A stretch of 54,808 bases of DNA, from positions 1 through 54,808 of the forward strand of contig JANYEI010000117.1 in the NCBI GenBank assembly GCA_025363205.1, read 5' to 3'. The notes under the pieces were generated by a model. The model saw only the letters and a program-made list of their open reading frames with translations. It was not told the DNA's origin and did no database searches. This document shows, one piece after another, positions 17,769-25,348 of the stretch (the first letter of the stretch is position 1; every line of letters begins with the position of its first letter). A program made the translations under genes and the position numbers. This stretch comes from Frigoribacterium sp. (GTDB lineage Bacteria; Actinomycetota; Actinomycetes; Actinomycetales; Microbacteriaceae).

Positions 17769-17821
17769 GTGGCCCTGTTTTCAGTTGGCGTTATTGGCCC
17801 TATTTTGAGTTGGCGTTAACA
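17769..17821 (-). repeat. right inverted repeat of outer IS21
   Basis: Counterpart of 13524-13576, followed by the CCCGC target duplication at 17822-17826. Confidence 0.9.
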
Positions 17822-17826
17822 CCCGC

Positions 17827-17974
17827 GCGGGAATCACTTGCAGAGATATCCGCTGAGGCGGCGCTCACCCTACCTGGAGCACGAATTCGACGTCGACTTT
17901 TCTGGCGATACTCATTGGTCTGGGAAGCGCCCTGCGAAGGTTCGGATACCGGGCAACGCGAGCTATCCCGATGA
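17827..17974 (+). pseudogene. SAM methyltransferase, 3' part (split by IS21)
   Basis: When joined to 13523, bases 17827-17974 continue the methyltransferase frame without a break to TGA. The restored C-terminus reads LPGARIRRRLFWRYSLVW and ends about 20 residues later. A hydrophobic-aromatic WRYSLVW tail suits the C-terminal end of this methyltransferase type. The combined gene is 690 bp (229 residues). Confidence 0.8.
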
Positions 17975-18023
17975 AGGTCCCCATCAGACACAGCGTCAGC
18001 GCGTCTGACTATTGCCTATCGGG

Positions 18024-18299
18024 CTAAGAAGGCCTGTCGAGTGAAGACGAGTGGTGTGCTGCTTGCTCGAACTGGTGTTGCGACGCTGTCAGGTCGAGGA
18101 CCTGCAGCGCATGCACGGTGGTCGCCTCTTGGATCGCCAGCGAATCGAGGAGTTTCGCTTCCGCTACGGAGACCAGAACTGCCAACGGCTTGCCGTGACG
18201 GGTAAACGTGATGCGTTCCCGGCCATAGGCCACCTCGTTCACCAGTTCCGCTAAGACCGCTCGTGCTTGGGTTACGGGAATCTCTTTCACCTGGTCCAT
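18024..18299 (-). CDS. Phd/YefM-family protein (orphan antitoxin-like)
   Basis: A 91-residue protein of the Phd/YefM fold. The N-terminal DNA-binding half is VKEIPVTQARAVLAELVNEV (family: VSVSEARANLSELL-like) followed by GRERITFTRHGKPLAVLVS. The C-terminus, where such antitoxins wrap the toxin, is present but unfamiliar. No RelE/YoeB/Doc-like toxin lies downstream: 49 bp separate its stop from the methyltransferase remnant. Start ATG 18299 is preferred, because the alternative at 18320 would place an operator palindrome inside the gene. It is divergent from the MFS gene, so it may act mainly as a repressor of itself and of that transporter. Confidence 0.8.
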   Translation of the reverse strand: MDQVKEIPVTQARAVLAELVNEVAYGRERITFTRHGKPLAVLVSVAEAKLLDSLAIQEATTVHALQVLDLTASQHQFEQAAHHSSSLDRPS

Positions 18300-18304
18300 C
18301 TTTC

Positions 18305-18353
18305 TGTACAGGACGTACATTTAAGTCTATGGTCGATATGTACGTTACGTACA
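18305..18353. promoter_or_regulatory. two TGTAC-N5-GTACA operators
   Basis: TGTACAGGACGTACA (18305-18319) and TGTACGTTACGTACA (18339-18353) share TGTAC-N5-GTACA arms; the second is a perfect 7-1-7 palindrome. Their centres are 34 bp apart, about three helical turns. They fill the divergent promoter between the Phd/YefM-like gene and the MFS gene, and a TACAAT (-10-like, plus strand) at 18350 overlaps the second site. YefM operators are known to contain TGTACA cores, which fits autoregulation. Confidence 0.75.
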
Positions 18354-18386
18354 ATATCAAGTCGAAAAGAGCGTGTCACTACTGCT

Positions 18387-19586
18387 ATGTCGATGCCTCG
18401 TGCATACGAACTGCTTTGGGGCGCATCCACTATCTCGGCCCTGGGGGATGGGCTCCGGATTGCCGCCATTCCCCTTCTTGCAGCCTCGGTAACACGGGAT
18501 CCATTCGCGATTTCGATTGTGTCCGCCGCAGGCTTCCTGCCGTGGCCGGTCTTCGGCCTCCTCGGCGGAGCGGTGTCCGATCGTTTTGAGCGGCGACGCT
18601 TGATGTGGATGATCAATGCCTCACGGGCGATCATCAGCTGCGCCGCGACCACAATCCTCCTTACGGAGGGATCGCTGCCAATCGCACTGCTTGCACTACT
18701 CGCCTTCTTGCTCGGGACTGCTGAGACCGTCTACGACAACGCCGCAATCGGAGTTCTGCCGCAAATTCTCACCCCAGATCTCTTGCCTGCCGGAAACTCG
18801 CGACTGTTCACAAGCCAACTCAGCGCAACACAGCTGATCGGACCGCCGCTTGGCGGACTCCTGTTTGCCTTCGGATCCAGCATCCCTCTCGCGTTAGACG
18901 CGCTGTCCTTCGGGATAAGCGCCACGGTGATCGCATTACTTCCCCGACCCGCACGTTCCCCCGAACGCAGGGTACAAAACCTGCGTCGAGACATCGGCGA
19001 AGGAATCGTGTGGCTTTGGGAAAGTGCGACCCTACGGACCATGGCCATTCTCACGGTTGCCCTCAGCACGGTAAGTGGGGGACTGCTGGCCATGCTGGTC
19101 GTTTACGCCCACAACCAACTGCACACCACCAGCGTGGGATACGGTCTGCTCCTCGGCGCCTTCGCCGTCGGCAGCATCGCCGGAGCGACGTTCACCCCGA
19201 GGTTGATGCGTGGGCGACCGCTTCGGCAAATACTCGCCGGATCTGTCATCGCCGCCATCGGAGTCTTCGCAGGTCTGGCAACCACAGCCACTCCTGCCGT
19301 TGCTGCTGGCCTTCTCGCTCTCCTTGGAGCTGCTGTCAGCACCTGGAATGTCGCATCGGTAACAACCCGGCAACGCATCGTCCCAAACCATCTGATCGGA
19401 CGAGTCAGTAGCGCATACCGCGCGAGCGCCCTCACCTTCACCACCATCGGCGCACTCACTGCGGGACTACTGACCGGCACCACCTCGATCACAACCACGA
19501 TGTGGGCATGCGCTGGCGTCGGACTCGTCGGACTCCTGGTCGGATGCCGCGGTCTCTCGCGACTAGATTCAACCCCCATGACCTAA
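18387..19586 (+). CDS. MFS transporter
   Basis: A ~399-residue major facilitator superfamily protein with about twelve hydrophobic segments. The N-terminus LLWGASTISALGDGLRIAAI and the loop GGAVSDRFERRRLMW (MFS motif A-like, between helices 2 and 3) resemble the MFS_3 exporters of drugs or siderophores. Start chosen at ATG 18387 (MSMPRAYELL), with ATG 18393 as an alternative; a longer frame upstream would run through the operators. It is the largest intact non-IS gene of the island and probably its cargo. Substrate unknown. Confidence 0.87.
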   Translation: MSMPRAYELLWGASTISALGDGLRIAAIPLLAASVTRDPFAISIVSAAGFLPWPVFGLLGGAVSDRFERRRLMWMINASRAIISCAATTILLTEGSLPIALLALLAFLLGTAETVYDNAAIGVLPQILTPDLLPAGNSRLFTSQLSATQLIGPPLGGLLFAFGSSIPLALDALSFGISATVIALLPRPARSPERRVQNLRRDIGEGIVWLWESATLRTMAILTVALSTVSGGLLAMLVVYAHNQLHTTSVGYGLLLGAFAVGSIAGATFTPRLMRGRPLRQILAGSVIAAIGVFAGLATTATPAVAAGLLALLGAAVSTWNVASVTTRQRIVPNHLIGRVSSAYRASALTFTTIGALTAGLLTGTTSITTTMWACAGVGLVGLLVGCRGLSRLDSTPMT

Positions 19587-19847
19587 ATCAACACGTCGAC
19601 CAACGAACATGGATCGGGATTGCTGTCGGTTTGATTGACTCATTGACGAAACGAAACCAGCACTCTGGAAAGCGCGGTCGGGATCGGTTGCCTGCCTGCC
19701 TGCCACGCCGCACTGCATCCGAAACCCCGCATCAACCCCGCACATTGAGTGGCATCGGAGAGCACAATCCAGCACCGAGTGGCAATGAGGTTGTTGGACA
19801 TGTCAACGCCTGACTTCCTCCGGTACTGCTCGAGAGTCGCCACACAC

Positions 19848-19887
19848 TAATCGTGGTGTCGCGGGTTCAAGTCCCGCTCCCGCTACA
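19848..19887 (+). repeat. attR: 40-bp repeat of tRNA-Met 3' end
   Basis: Exact copy of 12611-12650 without the 5' half of the tRNA. It marks the distal end of the island. The 260 bp between the MFS stop and this site hold no recognisable gene. Confidence 0.9.
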
Positions 19888-20013
19888 ACTTGCCAATGAA
19901 CAATCAACCGTGCCGCGGGTATGCAGGCTCCCCGCATCATCCGGTTGGCGGTTGGCGGTGAGTGCGCTGAGGCGCGAACCACGGCCCAGCCTGAAGTCCG
20001 TGCCGATGAGACC

Positions 20014-20793
20014 TTATTGGGCGGGTTTGATGGCGACGCGTCCGCTGCCCGTGCGGGCGAGGTACAGGCGGGCACCGGTGCGGGCGATGAATTCGTCGAC
20101 GGCCTCGCGGGAGCCTTGCCACCAGCCGTAGTCGTCGAGGAGGAGAACACCGCCCGGCATGAGTCGGTCGTACAGGTGCGCCAGCTCGTGCGCGGTCGAT
20201 TCGTACCAGTCCGTGTCCAGTCGAAGTATGGCAATGCGTTCGGGCGCCATGCCGGGGATGGTCTGTTCGACCGGTCCCTTGATGAAATGCAGTTTCTCTT
20301 CTGGGTAGGGGACCTGGCGGAAGCCCTCCTGCACATCCTCGAGCGAGGCATAGGCCCATACGCGGGATGTCTTGTCGGAGGATGCCAACAGGTCGGTCGC
20401 GGGTCGACCGTCGGTCCGCCGATCCCGCGGGCCGGGCGCGGTCATGCCCTCGTACGTGTCGAACAGGTACAGATCGCGCTCGTGTGCGCCCGCGGCGTCG
20501 AGCGCCCGGGCAATCGCGTGCATGCTCCCGCCGCGCCACACGCCGCATTCCACGATCGCCCCGGGGATCTGGTGCTGGGTGACGTAGCGGGCTGCCATGA
20601 TCACCGCGTACAGCTTCTCGATGCTCGTCATCGTGTACGGCCGCACCAGACGGATTATCGCCGCGGCTTCCTCGTCAATATCCTGCGGAATCTTCCCCAC
20701 CGAGGCACCTCCCCCTGCGACGGGGCGGGCACGCCGCACTTCATACCCGGTCAGTTGGGAAAAAACACCGTTGAGACGCTTGCGCACCGACAT
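20014..20793 (-). CDS. TylF/MycF-family O-methyltransferase
   Basis: A 259-residue SAM-dependent methyltransferase of the macrocin O-methyltransferase (TylF) family. Visible features are PGAIVECGVWRGGSMHAIA (SAM-binding, ~82-100), DLYLFDTYEGMTAP, ILRLDTDWYEST and GGVLLLDDYGWWQGSREAVD, whose aspartates bind the divalent metal in characterised members. These enzymes methylate sugar or polyketide hydroxyls, but related free-standing copies have unknown substrates. ATG 20793 is preferred to a GTG three codons upstream. It lies just outside the island's attR, has no sugar-biosynthesis neighbours, and faces toward the island. Confidence 0.88.
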   Translation of the reverse strand: MSVRKRLNGVFSQLTGYEVRRARPVAGGGASVGKIPQDIDEEAAAIIRLVRPYTMTSIEKLYAVIMAARYVTQHQIPGAIVECGVWRGGSMHAIARALDAAGAHERDLYLFDTYEGMTAPGPRDRRTDGRPATDLLASSDKTSRVWAYASLEDVQEGFRQVPYPEEKLHFIKGPVEQTIPGMAPERIAILRLDTDWYESTAHELAHLYDRLMPGGVLLLDDYGWWQGSREAVDEFIARTGARLYLARTGSGRVAIKPAQ

Positions 20794-21289
20794 GATCCAC
20801 AAGTTACCGTACCGACCGGTTCGCTGGCCCGACTCGGATCAGCATCCAGCAGATTTCCTTCACGCGCTGCGCCAAATATTTGTCCCGCGTTCTCGATCAT
20901 GATTCCCGACGACTCCTGTCGGCAGCGGTGGCCAGCACGGTGGTTCGATCGATTTCACCTCCATCGAGCGTGGACTGTCACAACGACGGGTCCAATCCAG
21001 GAGCGCCAAATTGCAACTCATGACCCGCATCGCATCGGGTCCACATCACACGACGGCCTTATCGCTCTCGCGATGCTGAGCCTCAGCAGCTACAAACCCG
21101 GCACTCCCCGACCGGATTTATCCCACGGCTCCGTCAGGAGAGCCCGCAGAGACGTGTGATTCCCGGTCGTCGGTGCTGCAACACTTCAACCCGCGGGCTC
21201 GGAGGCGAAATCGATCGAACCCTTGCCCTGGACTGGGGATGATCTCGTCGCACCGGGTTGATCCCTTGGCCAGCGGCCCGCTTCTCTTC
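20794..21289. other. ~500-bp spacer, no gene seen
   Basis: No open frame with a believable start or family match is visible between the methyltransferase start and the ABC operon promoter. It separates the island flank from the catabolic locus. Confidence 0.5.
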
Positions 21290-21319
21290 TTGACAACCCT
21301 CGAATGGAGACCATATAGT
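21290..21319 (+). promoter_or_regulatory. sigma-70-type promoter of ABC operon 1
   Basis: TTGACA (21290-21295), an 18-bp spacer and TATAGT (21314-21319) form a near-consensus promoter 113 bp before the binding-protein gene. The expected start near 21326 puts the palindrome at 21351 in the leader, a roadblock position for a repressor. Confidence 0.8.
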
Positions 21320-21350
21320 CCTGCTCAGACACGAATTATGATTCCTTTTG

Positions 21351-21364
21351 TGCATAAATATGCA
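21351..21364. promoter_or_regulatory. palindrome TGCATAAATATGCA (putative SorC operator)
   Basis: A perfect 14-bp palindrome, TGCATA-AA-TATGCA, about 25-38 bases after the predicted transcript start. The ATA-N2-TAT core also occurs before the E1-alpha gene (25325) and the second binding-protein gene (39961). Confidence 0.65.
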
Positions 21365-21431
21365 ACAGCTCTAAGCCCGACCAGATCAACAGTGACCAGC
21401 ACCATCCATAACGTTTCAAGGGAGAAACCGA

Positions 21432-22427
21432 ATGACTAGTGGAACGAACACCCTGCGCCTCGCGGCCGTCGCAACCTTGGCATTGACCACGCTGATAATT
21501 TCCGGCTGTAGCTCGACGACGGCCCCCGCCGGTGGCGACACTAAAGACAACAAGGTCATCGGTGTGTCGGTGGCCGACCAGAAGTCACTCTTCTACGTGG
21601 CTGCCGTTGACGGAATGAAGCAGGCAGCAGAGGCCGCCGGTTACAAGCTCGTTGTGCTCTCGGCAGACAACAATTCGAGCCAGCAGGTCAACCAGGTTCA
21701 GGACCTCATCACCCAGCAGGTCGGCGCACTCATCTTCACCGCCCAGGACGCCACCTCCGCCGCAGCCGGTGTCAAGCTCGCCAACGATTCGAAGATTCCG
21801 GTCGTCGCCGTCGACCAGAAGCCTGAGTCTGGCAATGGCCAGCTCGCAACATACATCGCGACCGACAGCGTTAAGGCCGCAGACAAGCTGTGCACCTGGC
21901 TCTTCGACAAGATCGGTGGCAGCGGCGACATCGCGATTCTTCAGGGCCCGCTCGGTGCCACCGCTGAACTCCAGCGCAGCCAGGGTTGCAACGACGCTCT
22001 CAAGAAGTACCCGAACATCAAGGTAGTCGGCAAAGAGTCGGCCGGATGGGACGAGACGAAGGCGTTCAACGCATCCCAGAACATCCTCACGGCCAACCCG
22101 AACCTCAAGGCAATCTTCGCCGAAAGTGACGCGATGGCGCTTGGCGCATCCAAGGCGGCCAAGCAGGCCGGCCGAACGGGAATGTTCTTCGTCGGTATCG
22201 ACGGCTTCCCGACGATGCTCGACGCCATCAAGGGCGACCTCACGCAGGCAACTCAGGCTCAGCAGCCCTACCTGATGGGCCAGCTTGCTGTCAAGAACGC
22301 GATCTCGATCCTCACGGGCAAGGGATCAACTGTTCCCAAGCTGCAGTACCAGGACACGGTTCTGGTCACGAAGGAGAATGTCGCAGACAACAACGCGGCG
22401 AAGTTCTACGGACCTAACTTCAAGTAG
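21432..22427 (+). CDS. sugar ABC transporter binding lipoprotein 1
   Basis: A 331-residue periplasmic-binding-protein (RbsB/peripla_BP_4 type) lipoprotein. The signal peptide ends in the lipobox IISGCSS (Cys 26). The mature part starts VIGVSVADQKSLFYVAAVDG and continues with ALIFTAQDATSAAAGVKLA and FFVGIDGFPTMLDAI, the two-lobe sugar-binding pattern. It sits outside the membrane and hands ligand to the RbsA/RbsC-type ATPase and permease encoded next. First gene of ABC operon 1; the 11-bp hairpin behind it may raise its mRNA level relative to the rest. Confidence 0.93.
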   Translation: MTSGTNTLRLAAVATLALTTLIISGCSSTTAPAGGDTKDNKVIGVSVADQKSLFYVAAVDGMKQAAEAAGYKLVVLSADNNSSQQVNQVQDLITQQVGALIFTAQDATSAAAGVKLANDSKIPVVAVDQKPESGNGQLATYIATDSVKAADKLCTWLFDKIGGSGDIAILQGPLGATAELQRSQGCNDALKKYPNIKVVGKESAGWDETKAFNASQNILTANPNLKAIFAESDAMALGASKAAKQAGRTGMFFVGIDGFPTMLDAIKGDLTQATQAQQPYLMGQLAVKNAISILTGKGSTVPKLQYQDTVLVTKENVADNNAAKFYGPNFK

Positions 22428-22436
22428 CGTCTCCCC

Positions 22437-22475
22437 CTGCTGCGGGGTCGAGTCAGGGACCCGGCCCCGCAGCAG
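22437..22475 (+). terminator. intercistronic hairpin after binding protein 1
   Basis: CTGCTGCGGGG (22437-22447) and CCCCGCAGCAG (22465-22475) form a perfect 11-bp stem with a 17-nt loop, 9 nt after the stop. No T-run follows, so it probably protects the upstream mRNA or partly attenuates, as is common behind binding-protein genes. A similar hairpin lies behind the second binding-protein gene. Confidence 0.65.
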
Positions 22476-22508
22476 CGCACTATGCAATGTTCGAAAAAAG
22501 GTTGATTC

Positions 22509-24152
22509 ATGATCAGCACAGAAGCAGTCAACGCAGACCCGGCCACAGCCAATCACACAGCCAGCCACACCGCCTCACAGGCGGGTGAGTCGGGGCTCGT
22601 CTGTGTCGGCCTCGTCAAGAAATACGGCGGGGTGACGGTACTCAACGGCGTATCCCTGTCCGTACTGCCAGGCAATGTGGTTGGCCTCGTCGGCGAAAAC
22701 GGCGCCGGTAAGTCGACGACATCGGCGATCATCGCCGGAATGGTTCAGGCCGACGATGGCGTAATGAGCCTCGACGGTTTGCCCTATCAGCCACGCACAC
22801 CGGCAGACGCGCTCAAAGCGGGTGTGGCTCTGATCCATCAGGAAATCCGCATGATTCCTGAGCTGTCAGTGGCAGAAAACATTTTCCTGGGGCGGTTGCC
22901 GCTTCGTCGGGGAAAAATTGACCGGCGAAGCATCAACGAGTCTTCGGCTCATATGCTCGGTCTTCTCGGGTCCGATACAGACCCGCGTCGCCCGGTGGCA
23001 GGTCTCTCAATCGCGGCTCAGCAAGAGATCGAGATCGCCAGGGCGCTGACTCGCGACCCTCGCTTCATCATCTTCGATGAGCCATCGGCGTCCCTCGGCG
23101 AATCGGAGACGGCTCGAGTATTCGACCAGATCCACCTGCTGCGCGAACGTGGCGTGGGAATCGTCTACATCTCTCATCGCCTTGACGAAATCGGTGAACT
23201 TGCCGATTCGATTGTGTGCCTGCGAGATGGAGCGCTCGCCGCTTCCTGGTCGGAGCGCGACGTCGCAAAGAGTGACATCGTGCGGGCGATGGTCGGGCGC
23301 GAATTTGTGTTCGGACACAGTGCGCCGAGCGACAAGCAGGCCGATGTTGCTCTCGAAGTGACGGGGCTCGGGCGCACCGGTGTCTTCGAAGACATCAACT
23401 TCTCGGTCAACCGCGGCGAGATTCTGGGAATTGCTGGCCTCGTCGGTGCGGGTCGAACCGAGATGGTCAGAACCATCGCGGGAGCCGATCGCGCCACCGC
23501 CGGCACCGTTACCGTCGAGGGCGTACCGGTGACCATTCGTGGCCCGCATTCGTCAATCGCTGCCGGAATCGCGATGGTTCCGGAGGACCGCAAAAATCAA
23601 GGCCTCAACCTGGATCGTTCTGGGGCCGAGAATATGACCCTTCCGTGGGAACGGAAGCTCACCAAAAGCGGAATAATCACGAAGCGTCGGATCATCGACG
23701 TGGCTAACCGACAGCGCGAATTTCTCGATATTCGCGGAAACGTCGATATCCCGGTCAGCTCGCTTTCGGGCGGAAACCAGCAAAAGGTTCTGCTCGGCAA
23801 GTGGCTGGTAAAGACACCGCGTGTATTGATATTGGACGAGCCGACCAGAGGCGTCGATGTCGGCGCCAAGATGACGATCTACCAAACCATCAGGTCACTC
23901 GCCGAGCAAGGCGTGGCCATCATCGTGGTCTCGTCCGAGCTCGAAGAGGTGCTCGGTCTGTCCCATCGCGTCTTGGTGATGGCTGGCGGGCGCCAGCGCG
24001 GAATTCTGTCTCGGGACGACGCGACTCCTGAGCGCATCATGGACCTCGCGCTGGCGACCAACTCGGTCGTCCAGGCTCTGTCCCCCACGAACGCGACCAC
24101 AGCGCAGTGGTCGACGCATACGGTAAACGAAGGAAACACTCACGATGTCTAA
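22509..24152 (+). CDS. sugar ABC transporter ATPase 1 (RbsA-type, double domain)
   Basis: A 547-residue cytoplasmic ATPase with two fused ABC domains. The first has Walker A GENGAGKSTTSAIIAG (~residue 66), a degenerate signature LSIAAQQEIEIARAL and Walker B FIIFDEPSA. The second has the modified Walker A LVGAGRTEMVRTIAG normal for RbsA/MglA, a canonical signature LSGGNQQKVLLGKW and VLILDEPTRGVDVG. A ~30-residue His/Thr/Ala-rich lead precedes the first domain. ATG 22509 follows AAAAAAGG. Its last 8 bp overlap the permease start, which implies translational coupling. Confidence 0.94.
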   Translation: MISTEAVNADPATANHTASHTASQAGESGLVCVGLVKKYGGVTVLNGVSLSVLPGNVVGLVGENGAGKSTTSAIIAGMVQADDGVMSLDGLPYQPRTPADALKAGVALIHQEIRMIPELSVAENIFLGRLPLRRGKIDRRSINESSAHMLGLLGSDTDPRRPVAGLSIAAQQEIEIARALTRDPRFIIFDEPSASLGESETARVFDQIHLLRERGVGIVYISHRLDEIGELADSIVCLRDGALAASWSERDVAKSDIVRAMVGREFVFGHSAPSDKQADVALEVTGLGRTGVFEDINFSVNRGEILGIAGLVGAGRTEMVRTIAGADRATAGTVTVEGVPVTIRGPHSSIAAGIAMVPEDRKNQGLNLDRSGAENMTLPWERKLTKSGIITKRRIIDVANRQREFLDIRGNVDIPVSSLSGGNQQKVLLGKWLVKTPRVLILDEPTRGVDVGAKMTIYQTIRSLAEQGVAIIVVSSELEEVLGLSHRVLVMAGGRQRGILSRDDATPERIMDLALATNSVVQALSPTNATTAQWSTHTVNEGNTHDV

Positions 24153-25185
24153 AATCGACAATAGCCGGGTCAACACCAACGTCCCCGTGATCGCCGTACC
24201 GAAGTCGGCCCCCCATTCAGAGGCGCAACTCAGCACTACGAAGGGCAAAATCTCGGCTCTATTGGGTCGAGTTCCCGGGCCGCTAATCGGGTTGATCGTC
24301 ATCTTCATCGGCCTTTCGATCATGTCGCCGTACTTCCTGACCCCTCACAATCTGCTCAACATTTTGAGCCAGATATCGGCCGAAGGCGTGATGGCAGTCG
24401 GGGCGCTTCTGGTGATCATCATCGGGGGAATCGATCTGTCTGTGGGCTCGGTGCTCGCCATCAGCTCGATGTCCCTCGCCTGGCTTTTCCGATTCGGTCA
24501 CCTTCCCTTCGGATGGGCGCTGCTGGCCGGACTCGCCGTGGGAGCAATCATTGGCTTGCTGAATGGAGTTCTCACCACCTACGGCCGGTTGCAGCCCTTC
24601 ATCGCCACGCTAGCCACGATGTCGGCCGCAGCAGGACTGGCCGTCTTCATCACCAGCGGCAATCCGATCAACGGCTTTCCGGACTGGTTCCTGGCGATCA
24701 CTACCTCGAGCATCGCGGGTATTCCGGTGCAGGGAGTGATTCTGATCGGCATCTTCGGGCTGACGGCATTCTGGTTGAGGTTTCGGCCGAGTGGTCGCGC
24801 TCTATATGCGATCGGCGGCAATGAAGAGGTCGCTCGCCTCGCCGGCCTGCCCGTTCGACGCGCAAAGATTGCGGTCTACGTTATTGCCGGAACCCTCGCG
24901 GCGATTGCCGGGCTGTTGGTCACGTCCCGATTGGACTCGGCACAACCAACAGCGGGCACAGCAGACCTTCTCAACGTCATCGCGGTGGTCGTCATCGGTG
25001 GAGCGAGCCTCTCGGGAGGATCGGGAAGCATCCTGGGAACCTTCGTCGGACTGCTCATCATCGGGGTGCTCAACAACGGAATGTCGTTGCTGCACGTTTC
25101 GCCGAATCTTCAGCCCGTTGTAATCGGGTTCGTCATCGTAGCCGCGGTGATGACAGACAGGCGGGCCAGCCGCAAACAGGCCTGA
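24145..25185 (+). CDS. sugar ABC transporter permease 1 (RbsC-type)
   Basis: A 346-residue integral membrane permease of the BPD_transp_2 family. It has a polar N-terminal ~45 residues followed by about 8-10 hydrophobic segments and the conserved loop ALYAIGGNEEVARLAGLPVRRAK (in parts) near 215, which contacts the ATPase. It forms the translocation path for the sugar delivered by binding protein 1. Only one permease gene is present in this operon, so it likely works as a homodimer. Immediately after its stop lies a stub resembling the end of a second permease. Confidence 0.94.
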   Translation: MSKIDNSRVNTNVPVIAVPKSAPHSEAQLSTTKGKISALLGRVPGPLIGLIVIFIGLSIMSPYFLTPHNLLNILSQISAEGVMAVGALLVIIIGGIDLSVGSVLAISSMSLAWLFRFGHLPFGWALLAGLAVGAIIGLLNGVLTTYGRLQPFIATLATMSAAAGLAVFITSGNPINGFPDWFLAITTSSIAGIPVQGVILIGIFGLTAFWLRFRPSGRALYAIGGNEEVARLAGLPVRRAKIAVYVIAGTLAAIAGLLVTSRLDSAQPTAGTADLLNVIAVVVIGGASLSGGSGSILGTFVGLLIIGVLNNGMSLLHVSPNLQPVVIGFVIVAAVMTDRRASRKQA

Positions 25186-25207
25186 GGCGCGGGGCGATCG
25201 ACCACGG

Positions 25208-25264
25208 GCCGTCATCGTTGCGGCGGTCATGACCGATCGCCGGGCGCGAAAACGACAGCATTAA
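25208..25264 (+). pseudogene. C-terminal stub of a second permease gene
   Basis: Translating from 25208 gives AVIVAAVMTDRRARKRQH followed by TAA. This closely matches the end of the intact permease just upstream (FVIVAAVMTDRRASRKQA). The DNA is similar but not identical, and similarity stops before 25208. The simplest reading is the remnant of a paralogous permease gene lost by deletion or recombination; it has no start of its own. Confidence 0.75.
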
Positions 25265-25303
25265 TTTCTCAGCGCTGCTCTGTTATGAACGCCGGTTGGC
25301 CCC

Positions 25304-25336
25304 TATAATAAATAGACATGCACCGAATAGATATTC
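25304..25336 (+). promoter_or_regulatory. -10 box and GAATA-N2-TATTC palindrome before E1 alpha
   Basis: A consensus TATAAT at 25304-25309 (no strong -35) is followed after 15 bp by the perfect palindrome GAATAGATATTC (25325-25336), which ends 2 bp before the AAGGAA ribosome site of the E1-alpha gene. The arrangement, promoter then palindrome in the leader, repeats that of ABC operon 1. Confidence 0.65.
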
Positions 25337-25348
25337 ATAAGGAATGCA

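Larger units (their letters stand above)
13524..17821 (-). mobile_element. outer IS21-family element (~2.15 kb, interrupted)
   Basis: The element runs from TGTTGACGCC (13524) to GGCGTTAACA (17821) and is flanked by a 5-bp direct repeat CCCGC (13519-13523 and 17822-17826). It encodes IstA and IstB on the minus strand, and its istA is broken by a second IS at 14880-17024. Subtracting that element and its target duplication gives 2,148 bp, a normal IS21 size. Ends contain two tandem copies of a CGCCAAC-n-GAAAA-n-AGGGCCA unit, the multiple terminal repeats typical of this family. Confidence 0.93.
12651..19887. mobile_element. tRNA-Met genomic island, no integrase left
   Basis: The segment between the two 40-bp repeats is 7.2 kb. 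It contains a split methyltransferase gene, two nested IS21-family elements, a Phd/YefM-like gene and an MFS transporter. Without the IS material (4,303 bp including one target duplication) the island would be only ~2.9 kb with three genes. No tyrosine or serine recombinase, relaxase or replication gene is visible, so it is either a decayed remnant or was moved by an integrase in trans. Intergenic stretches look less GC-rich than the flanks. Confidence 0.82.

Noticed and set aside
18299-18320. Earlier start of the Phd/YefM-like gene
   Set aside because: It would put a TGTAC-N5-GTACA operator inside the coding region and adds residues outside the family pattern.
12651-19887. Prophage
   Set aside because: No phage structural, lysis or integrase genes are present between the att repeats.
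19921-21159. 412-residue frame covering the TylF-like gene and the spacer
   Set aside because: Its left part is antisense to a clear methyltransferase and the right part has low-complexity translation; no motif.
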